NCBI GenBank assembly: GCA_016293805.1
Contig: JAEDDI010000049.1
Span: 1 to 9,311 of the forward strand
Source of the DNA: Bacillota bacterium
Lineage (GTDB): Bacteria > Bacillota > Clostridia > Peptostreptococcales > Anaerovoracaceae
Direction: 5' to 3'
Length of the DNA stretch: 9,311 bases
In this document: positions 1 through 4,681 of the stretch, in pieces
Numbering within the stretch: the first letter of the stretch is position 1
Layout: every line of letters begins with the position of its first letter
Notes under the pieces: generated by a model
The model's database searches: none
What the model was told of the DNA's origin: nothing
Seen by the model: the letters and a program-made list of their open reading frames with translations, nothing else
Program-made: the position numbers and the translations under genes

Positions 1-462
1 GGTAAGTATTTCAAGATAGGCGGTACTCTTAATGAAGATGGTACGTTCACATTCGTTACAGGACACTTCTCTACATATGCTATAATGCCTGAAGCAGATG
101 CAGACAAGGTGATTAAGGATCAGGAGATTGCTGCTGTAAAGAGAATAAAGCCGGTTGTCACACTGACAACTAAGAATATAAAGAGGGGGATTAAGGTAAG
201 CGTAAAGATCCCTGCATCACAGAAGGCTGACAAGACAGGAATCATAATCTACAGGTCGACTAAGAAGAGCAGCGGATACGCAATGTACAAGAATGTAAAG
301 ACATCAGGATCCACATACACAATAACTAATACTTTGAATGTTAAGGGTAACAGACTTGTTAAAGGTAAGAGATACTACTACAAGGCGAGAGTGTACAAAG
401 TTATTGACGGAAAGACATACTACGGTCCGATGTCGAATATAAAGTATATGAGAGCTAAATAA
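1..462 (+). CDS. C-terminal part of a secreted modular surface protein (5' end outside window)
   Basis: Frame 1 is open from the first base to TAA at 460-462, so this is the end of a longer gene and the ATG at 85 is only an internal methionine. The first 28 visible residues end in a GHFSTYAIM stretch. In clostridial surface proteins this kind of FxTxHFSTYA segment usually closes a beta-rich domain that follows leucine-rich repeats. After a short acidic/helical linker comes a module of about 100 residues (from the TLTT motif to the end) that looks like a fibronectin type III fold, with YYYKARVY and a final DGKTYYGPMS strand. That module has 24 Lys/Arg and only 2 acidic residues. There is no LPXTG motif, membrane helix or SLH repeat after it, so if the protein stays on the cell, this basic module is the candidate retention domain (inference). 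It is a near-copy of the end of the gene at 823. The sequence upstream of the window would decide whether it also carries leucine-rich repeats, as the gene at 7357 does. Confidence 0.88.
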   Translation, partial: GKYFKIGGTLNEDGTFTFVTGHFSTYAIMPEADADKVIKDQEIAAVKRIKPVVTLTTKNIKRGIKVSVKIPASQKADKTGIIIYRSTKKSSGYAMYKNVKTSGSTYTITNTLNVKGNRLVKGKRYYYKARVYKVIDGKTYYGPMSNIKYMRAK

Positions 463-473
463 CCTGTTTAAGG
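85..473 (+). repeat. Copy 1 of a duplicated C-terminal module
   Basis: This block aligns without gaps to 1984-2372 (offset 1899). I counted 100 of 125 identical residues by hand and roughly 84-86% identical bases over positions 121-462. Similarity continues about 11 bases past the stop codon (TAACCTGTTT then A/G then AGG) and then stops abruptly where each gene has its own terminator. The 5' boundary is softer: the first 25 residues match less well (12 differences) than the following 100 (13 differences). Confidence 0.92.
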
Positions 474-475
474 TG

Positions 476-508
476 AATACCCATCGGCGCGAGCTGATGG
501 GTATTTTA
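476..508 (+). terminator. Intrinsic terminator of the first gene
   Basis: A 10-bp perfect stem (476-485 with 496-505) is extended inwards by a G-U and two G-C pairs (486-488 with 493-495) and closed by a GCGA tetraloop of the stable GNRA type at 489-492. The distal arm runs into TTTT at 504-507. It starts 13 bases after the stop codon. The U tract is short, but the stem is strong. Confidence 0.85.
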
Positions 509-661
509 CTGTACAGCTGAAATTATGATATATATTAAACAAATGAGTTAAAGGCATATGCAGGAAGCAGACACCTCACTGGAAAAGCTATATAGTTTCT
601 ACCTATAACCGGTATATACAGCCATTTTCTGCCATAAGTGCGGGAAAGAATAGTATTACGA

Positions 662-713
662 TTTCTGTTTACAGAAGGCAGTGAGGGATATATAATATAA
701 GCGAGCATTTACT
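662..713 (+). promoter_or_regulatory. Promoter module of the DUF6273-like gene, shared with the gene at 7357
   Basis: The -35 box is TTTACA (668-673) and the -10 box is TATAAT (691-696), with an ideal 17-bp spacer. The -35 box lies inside the dyad TTCTG-TTTA-CAGAA (663-676), a possible operator. A block GCGAGCATTTACT follows at 701-713, around the expected transcription start. The 17 bases 662-678 are identical to 7189-7205, and the downstream 13-base block is identical to 7237-7249. Conservation outside the two boxes suggests regulation in common with that gene. Confidence 0.8.
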
Positions 714-810
714 CTGAGATTTAATATGGCTGCAGCAGACCATTCAAGGAAGATTTCAGCATGTGATCAAAGATAAAATGCCAATGCAGACGTTAATGAA
801 TATAAAAGAA

Positions 811-814
811 GAGG
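811..814 (+). promoter_or_regulatory. Ribosome binding site that fixes the start at 823
   Basis: GAGG at 811-814 sits 8 bases before ATG 823. The frame is open further upstream to a GTG at 763, but that would add 20 residues in front of a complete signal peptide and has no convincing ribosome site. The signal peptide starting at 823 matches the one of the gene at 7357 almost residue for residue, which settles the choice. Confidence 0.75.
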
Positions 815-822
815 CAGGCAAT

Positions 823-2361
823 ATGAAGAGAAGAAGACTATTAAGCATACTGCTTTCACTGTGCATGATGGTTACGCTCATGCCGCAGATGGCATCTGCA
901 GCGGGGGCGTCAGACAGCATCCCAAGTGTATCAGCATATGCCACAAAAAACCAGTTAATGGATGGCACATTTGCGCCAGATTCCAGCGGAACTGCAGTCA
1001 ATATCGGCAAGCTGGCGTTTGGTAAAAACAGTGAAGGTGATCCGCTGGAATGGTACATTCTTGGAAGGGACAGCGGTGTGCCAGGTGATAACACCATCAT
1101 CTTTGCCGCAGGACCGATAGTTAAAGGACAGGTATTTGAGGATGACTATGAGAATAACAAGGGATATGATTCAGGCTGGGGATGCACATATCCGGAAAGC
1201 AGAAATATAACTGTAGTGCATCCAAATCACTACGGGTCAAGTGATGTTCGAAGTGTTCTAAACAGCATTGCCGGTGATACCGGGTATTTCACTTTGGCCC
1301 AGCAGAACCTGATGAATGAAACTTTAGTGAAATCATCAGACACATATAACGCCGAGTCATATACAACAGAAGATAAACTGTATCTGTTAAAGGGAGATTT
1401 TGACGCAAAAGTAATATATGCAGGAACAGATAACAGCACTGCTATAGCCAGGGAAAGCTACTGGAGCAAAGCCGCAAGTGCATTCTGGCTTCGTTCCACC
1501 CTTATATTTAACGGAGATGCTTCGCTTGTTTTAAGTGTCACTCCAAATGATAAGGTTAATGCAGACATGGTAAACAACAAGCTTGCTGTATGTCCTGCTT
1601 CCAATCTGGATCTATCGGATGCAGTTTTTGCTTCAGCTGCGAAGACAGCAGGCAGTGAACCGGTTTACGGAACAGTCTCATCAGGAGATGCTATGACTCT
1701 GAGACTGGACGGAAGTGAAAAAAACCCGGGAACGGTGACATATAATGAAAAGGACAACTGCATTACAGCAGTTACGGGAAGCAGTGAAGGCAGTGTATCA
1801 CTTAATGTACAGGGTAAAAACGGAACATCTGACTGGTATTACAGTATACCTGTTAAAGGAACAGAAACTGTGACAATGTCTGAAATCAGATCGGCACTTG
1901 GTTTGTCGCCGGATATCAGCTGGGCAGAATGCAGAATATGGCTTGAAACTGCAGATGAAGACGGAATGATATATGCAGTGAATATGTCCGAAGCTGAATA
2001 CGACAAGATAAAAAAGGAGCAGGCAATAACTGCTGTCAGGAGTATAAAGACTACTGTCACACTGACAACCGGGAATATAAAGAGGGGGATTAAGGTAAAC
2101 GTTAAGATACCTGCATCACAGAAGGCTGACAAGACCGGAATTATAATCTACAGGTCGCTTAAGAAGAACTCAGGATATGCAGTGTATAAGAAGGTCAAGA
2201 CATCAGGTGCATCGTATACAGTAACCAACACTTTAAATGTCAAGGGTAACAGACTTGTTAAAGGTAAGAGGTACTACTACAAGGCGAGAGTGTACACGGT
2301 GATTGACGGTAAGACTTATTACGGTCCGATGTCAGATGTCAAGTATATGAAGGCTAAATAA
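823..2361 (+). CDS. Secreted DUF6273-like surface protein with basic Fn3-like C-terminal module
   Basis: The product is 512 residues. Residues 1-26 form a signal peptide (MKRRR, then a hydrophobic stretch, ending in MPQMASA). Residues about 60-270 resemble the DUF6273 family: an EWYILG strand, then a SSDVRSVLNSI motif like the family's W..S.lR.WLN, then a FWLRS motif and a closing KLAVCPASNLDL strand. DUF6273 is widespread in secreted proteins of gut Clostridia, and its function is not established. A second beta-rich segment follows (VQGKNGTSDWYYSIPVKGTETVT). Near its end is AECRIWLE. The last 125 residues repeat the C-terminus of the first gene, with 25 substitutions and no gaps. There is no sortase motif and no C-terminal membrane helix, so the protein is either released or held by the Lys/Arg-rich tail (inference). 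It is transcribed alone: it has its own promoter at 662-713 and a likely terminator just downstream. Confidence 0.88.
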   Translation: MKRRRLLSILLSLCMMVTLMPQMASAAGASDSIPSVSAYATKNQLMDGTFAPDSSGTAVNIGKLAFGKNSEGDPLEWYILGRDSGVPGDNTIIFAAGPIVKGQVFEDDYENNKGYDSGWGCTYPESRNITVVHPNHYGSSDVRSVLNSIAGDTGYFTLAQQNLMNETLVKSSDTYNAESYTTEDKLYLLKGDFDAKVIYAGTDNSTAIARESYWSKAASAFWLRSTLIFNGDASLVLSVTPNDKVNADMVNNKLAVCPASNLDLSDAVFASAAKTAGSEPVYGTVSSGDAMTLRLDGSEKNPGTVTYNEKDNCITAVTGSSEGSVSLNVQGKNGTSDWYYSIPVKGTETVTMSEIRSALGLSPDISWAECRIWLETADEDGMIYAVNMSEAEYDKIKKEQAITAVRSIKTTVTLTTGNIKRGIKVNVKIPASQKADKTGIIIYRSLKKNSGYAVYKKVKTSGASYTVTNTLNVKGNRLVKGKRYYYKARVYTVIDGKTYYGPMSDVKYMKAK

Positions 2362-2372
2362 CCTGTTTGAGG
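1984..2372 (+). repeat. Copy 2 of the duplicated C-terminal module
   Basis: This is the partner of 85-473. The match is colinear and gap-free through the stop codon and about 11 bases beyond. Many differences are silent third-position changes, and the protein match is strongest in the Fn3-like part. This suggests purifying selection after duplication, or occasional gene conversion between the two tails. Confidence 0.92.
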
Positions 2373-2374
2373 AA

Positions 2375-2420
2375 AATATTTTGCAGAATTGAGATTAAAT
2401 TGCGAAATATTGTTTATTTC
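2375..2420 (+). terminator. Probable AT-rich terminator of the DUF6273-like gene
   Basis: An 11-bp stem pairs 2375-2385 with 2401-2411 (one U-G pair), around a 15-base loop. It is followed by TTTATTTCT. The stem is mostly A-T, so it would be weak alone; the stronger hairpin at 2482-2515 may act as back-up. Confidence 0.55.
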
Positions 2421-2434
2421 TCGTAAAAATAGTA

Positions 2435-2516
2435 TATAATAAAACTGCAGACTAAAAGTGAAAGTGCAGTTTCACAGAAAGAGAGCTTCTTAACTCCCGT
2501 TAGAGGCTCTTTTTTC
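2435..2516 (+). ncRNA. Possible small RNA between converging genes
   Basis: A good -10 sequence, TATAAT (2435-2440), has only approximate -35 boxes (TTGTTT at 2410 with a 19-bp spacer, or TTTATT at 2413 with 16). It is followed by a perfect 8-bp inverted repeat (2442-2449 with 2465-2472) and then a strong intrinsic terminator at 2482-2515. A transcript from about 2445-2447 would be about 70 nt and contain no plausible reading frame. With that start, the 5' arm of the first hairpin would be partly lost, which weakens the case. The alternative is that all of this is the 3' untranslated region and terminator cluster of the gene at 823. Confidence 0.3.
2478..2516 (+). terminator. Strong intrinsic terminator
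   Basis: A 12-bp stem (2482-2494 with 2499-2510, one bulged T at 2490/2491, one U-G pair) has the loop TCCC and ends in six T residues at 2510-2515. AAA at 2478-2480 precedes the stem. Its orientation serves + strand transcription, either read-through from the gene at 823 or a short RNA starting near 2447. Confidence 0.85.
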
Positions 2517-2534
2517 ATTAGTATAATAAATGAA

Positions 2535-2560
2535 CGGCAGGGGATAAGTCCGGCCTGCCG
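2535..2560 (-). terminator. Probable terminator of the amidohydrolase gene
   Basis: A perfect GC-rich 7-bp stem (CGGCAGG 2535-2541 with CCTGCCG 2554-2560) has an inner three-pair extension. Read on the minus strand it is followed by TTCATTTATT, a fair U-rich tail. It lies about 40 bases past the stop codon of the minus-strand gene and could also stop + strand transcripts. Confidence 0.65.
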
Positions 2561-2600
2561 CTCAGATTTTAATTATGAATGAAAGCTGATTAAGAACAGT

Positions 2601-4409
2601 TTATTCTTCTTCAGTCTTTGCATCTGCGTCAAATACAAGTCTTCCGTCTGAGAATGACTTCTTGATCTGTACGTTTGAAACATCTTCTATGTCTGATGTT
2701 GTAATATCCATATCCATGATAACAAGGTCAGCCTTCTTGCCTACTTCGATAGTACCGATTTCATCTTCAAGGTTCATTGAGTAAGCGCCGCCGTATGTAG
2801 CTGCCTTGATGATCTGGTCAAGAGTCATACGCTCGTCAGCTGAAGGTAATACGCCGATTGTGTAATCTTCATAGTTTGATGAAGGCTTAGTTGTTCTTGT
2901 AAGATCCATTCCCTCATACCAAAGGTCGAATACCTTCTGAGGAAGTGTTCTTGTAACAGCACTGTAAAGCAGCCATCCCCAGTCAGGTTCACTTACGAAG
3001 AAGTCACTGTGAACTCCAACGTTTACGCCTGCCTTAACAAGGCTTTCTTCAGGATACTGATTGTCTGCTCTTTCCTTACCTATTGAAGGAACATAAAGAT
3101 CCCAGTAGTAGTCATCCATTACTGCCCAGTAAGGAGCGATCATTGCACTTACGTTAAGGTCAGCCATTCTCTTCTTGTCTTCATCCTTGATGAACTGGCA
3201 GTGTACGAATGTGTCTCTGTTATTTGTGCCGTTTGTTGCTTTTGTCTTTTCAAGTGCGTCAAGAGTATATGTTACAGCTGCATCGCCGATTACGTGAACG
3301 TGGATCTGGTATCCAGCAGCATCAATCTTTGTGAATAAAGTTTCCATGAGATCGTCGTCCCATGTCTTCATTCCATTGTTTCCTGATGTGTAAGGCTCGT
3401 CAAGGTATGCTGTTTCTTCTTCAAGTACCTGGTCTGCGAAGAACTTGAATCCGATTACCTGGAAGTAGTCAGTTGTGAATCCTTCTGACTGCTTAATTGC
3501 CTGGTCTACAAGAGCAAGAAGTTCTTCTTCAGTTCCCATTTCAGGAGCAAGGTGCCATGCACCGCGAACCTTTAATGTAAGTTCGCCTGCTTCTGCCATT
3601 TCTTCGTAAGCTGTCCAGTAGTTTTCTTCAGTGATAGGAATCATACCGTCGTAAATTGTAGTAACTCCGGCTGCATTGAACTTTTCCTGAACCCATGCAA
3701 TAGCTTCCTTGTACTGTTCAACTGTATATTCAGGCTTGATATCCTCAACAAGGTTCATAGCTGCTTCCTTAAGGTAGCCTGTAGGTTCGCCTGTTTCAGG
3801 ATCTCTTACGATGATTCCGCCTGCAGGGTCTTCAGTGTCCTTAGTGATTCCTGCCATTTCAAGAGCCTTAGAGTTAACCCAGTATGAATGGCCGTCGCCT
3901 GACTGAAGAATTACAGGTTTGTCAGGACATACTTCATCAAGAGTTTCTTTTCTAGGGCCTACTGAATCAAACATTGATCTCATGAATCCTGATCCTGCAT
4001 AAACTTCATTGTCAGGATGTTCTTCTACGAATTCTTTAACAGCTGCAGCATAGTCTTCAACTGAGAAAACATCCTGAAGAGCGATTTCAAAATAAATCTG
4101 TACCGCACTGCTTGCAGGGTGCATATGTCCGTCAACCATGCCCGGAAGTACGCTGCCGCCGTTTGCATCGATAGTTTCGATATCGCCGTCGTCATATTCT
4201 GCCGCGCCTTCAGCGTCGCCTACATATTCGATAACTCCGTCTTTGACTACAACTGCTTCAGCAGTTTCACCTTCTCCTGTGTAAACAGAAGCGTTGGTAA
4301 TGATGTAGCTGGAAGGTTCTGCATCGCTGCCGCCGCATGCTGTGAATGTGAATACAACACATAATGCAAGAACTAAAGCAGCAGCTCTCTTTAAAATGTT
4401 TTTCTTCAT
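2601..4409 (-). CDS. Lipoprotein amidohydrolase of the YtcJ-like (amidohydrolase 3) family
   Basis: The product is 602 residues. A short signal peptide ends in FTAC-GG with Cys25 as the likely lipidated residue; Phe rather than Leu at -3 makes the lipobox slightly atypical. The mature protein shows the metal-dependent amidohydrolase pattern: HMH at 95-97, the YtcJ-type GDGHSYWVNSKAL segment from 171, Lys322 in FKFFADQ as the candidate bridging lysine, IHVHVIGDAA with His370/His372, His403, and Asp469 in VHSDFF. The final GTIEVGKKADLVIMD strand (552-566) is the usual small beta-sandwich segment. Known relatives hydrolyse N-formyl or other amide bonds, but the substrate cannot be read from sequence. 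Lipidation would place the enzyme outside the membrane, while many relatives are cytoplasmic. The gene stands alone, convergent with the gene at 823 and divergent from the PI-PLC gene. The start is supported by the signal peptide, although its ribosome site is oddly placed. Confidence 0.9.
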   Translation of the reverse strand: MKKNILKRAAALVLALCVVFTFTACGGSDAEPSSYIITNASVYTGEGETAEAVVVKDGVIEYVGDAEGAAEYDDGDIETIDANGGSVLPGMVDGHMHPASSAVQIYFEIALQDVFSVEDYAAAVKEFVEEHPDNEVYAGSGFMRSMFDSVGPRKETLDEVCPDKPVILQSGDGHSYWVNSKALEMAGITKDTEDPAGGIIVRDPETGEPTGYLKEAAMNLVEDIKPEYTVEQYKEAIAWVQEKFNAAGVTTIYDGMIPITEENYWTAYEEMAEAGELTLKVRGAWHLAPEMGTEEELLALVDQAIKQSEGFTTDYFQVIGFKFFADQVLEEETAYLDEPYTSGNNGMKTWDDDLMETLFTKIDAAGYQIHVHVIGDAAVTYTLDALEKTKATNGTNNRDTFVHCQFIKDEDKKRMADLNVSAMIAPYWAVMDDYYWDLYVPSIGKERADNQYPEESLVKAGVNVGVHSDFFVSEPDWGWLLYSAVTRTLPQKVFDLWYEGMDLTRTTKPSSNYEDYTIGVLPSADERMTLDQIIKAATYGGAYSMNLEDEIGTIEVGKKADLVIMDMDITTSDIEDVSNVQIKKSFSDGRLVFDADAKTEEE

Positions 4410-4447
4410 TCCGTCGTGGCATACATAAGGTATGCCGTCCTCCTTTC
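4410..4447 (-). promoter_or_regulatory. Displaced Shine-Dalgarno with hairpin spacer and overlapping six-codon ORF
   Basis: On the minus strand AAAGGAGG (4446-4439) is 29 bases upstream of ATG 4409, too far for normal initiation. A perfect 7-bp hairpin, GGCATAC-CTTAT-GTATGCC (4436-4418), lies in between. If it folds, the effective spacing falls to 10 bases. Alternatively the site drives the short frame at 4426-4406 (M-Y-A-T-T-E-stop), whose TGA overlaps the amidohydrolase ATG as ATGA, the classic arrangement for translational coupling. That ATG sits in the hairpin loop and 3' arm, so the two modes would exclude each other. Confidence 0.6.
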
Positions 4448-4483
4448 GTTACAATAAATGATTTAAGATTGAGCCTTCGTTCG

Positions 4484-4511
4484 AATATATTGTAAATTTC
4501 AGGTGTGTGAA
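4484..4511 (-). promoter_or_regulatory. Candidate promoter of the amidohydrolase gene
   Basis: Read on the minus strand: TTCACA as -35 (4511-4506) and TATATT as -10 (4489-4484), separated by 16 bases. Each box matches 5 of 6 consensus bases. Transcription would start near 4477, giving a leader of about 65-70 bases. Confidence 0.5.
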
Positions 4512-4516
4512 AAGAT

Positions 4517-4534
4517 ATAGCACAGCAGTGCTAT
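4517..4534. promoter_or_regulatory. Inverted repeat, possible operator upstream of the amidohydrolase promoter
   Basis: ATAGCAC-AGCA-GTGCTAT has perfect 7-bp arms with a 4-base centre. It lies six bases upstream of the proposed minus-strand -35 box and has no T tract, so an operator is more likely than a terminator. The binding protein is unknown. Confidence 0.4.
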
Positions 4535-4571
4535 TTATGTGAGAAAGATTTATTCGAAGTAAAATAGAATA

Positions 4572-4613
4572 TATACCATATTCATGTTAAGGATAAAGAG
4601 ATTGTATGGTATA
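4572..4613. promoter_or_regulatory. Wide inverted repeat overlapping the PI-PLC promoter
   Basis: TATACCATA (4572-4580) and TATGGTATA (4605-4613) are perfect 9-base inverted arms with centres 33 bp apart, about three helical turns. The right arm is the extended -10 element of the PI-PLC promoter. The left arm could be an extended -10 on the other strand. It may be an operator pair or simply two mirrored promoter elements. Confidence 0.4.
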
Positions 4614-4615
4614 AT
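4587..4615 (+). promoter_or_regulatory. Promoter of the PI-PLC gene
   Basis: A perfect TATAAT (4610-4615) is preceded by TGG, an extended -10 element. The -35 region TTAAGG (4587-4592, 17-bp spacer) is weak, as is common with extended -10 promoters. Expected start near 4622, leader about 60 bases. It lacks the TTCTGTTTACAGAA dyad seen at 662 and 7189. Confidence 0.7.
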
Positions 4616-4681
4616 TTGTGTGAATGAGATTTGCCTGCATTTATGATGAACTAATATACCGGATAATTACAGGAGGCGAGA

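Larger units (their letters stand above)
463..822. other. Intergenic region between two surface-protein genes
   Basis: It holds the terminator at 476-508, then about 150 bases (509-661) in which I recognise nothing beyond AT-rich sequence. Next come the promoter module at 662-713 and an untranslated leader of about 120 bases running to the start codon at 823. A 16-codon frame at 558-608 has only a weak ribosome site and I do not call it a gene. No riboswitch class was recognisable in the leader. Confidence 0.6.

Noticed and set aside
85..87. ATG as the start of a 125-residue gene
   Set aside because: The frame is open to the window edge and the preceding codons read as a typical HFSTYA domain end; no ribosome site precedes it.
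558..608. 16-codon reading frame after the first gene
   Set aside because: Weak ribosome site, no recognisable peptide, no conservation information.
763..822. GTG-initiated 20-residue extension of the gene at 823
   Set aside because: It would bury a complete signal peptide that aligns with the one at 7357, and it has no good ribosome site.
4553..4558. TTCGAA sites at 4480-4485 and 4553-4558 as a paired operator
   Set aside because: Six-base palindromes of this type are expected by chance in such DNA, and the flanks do not match.
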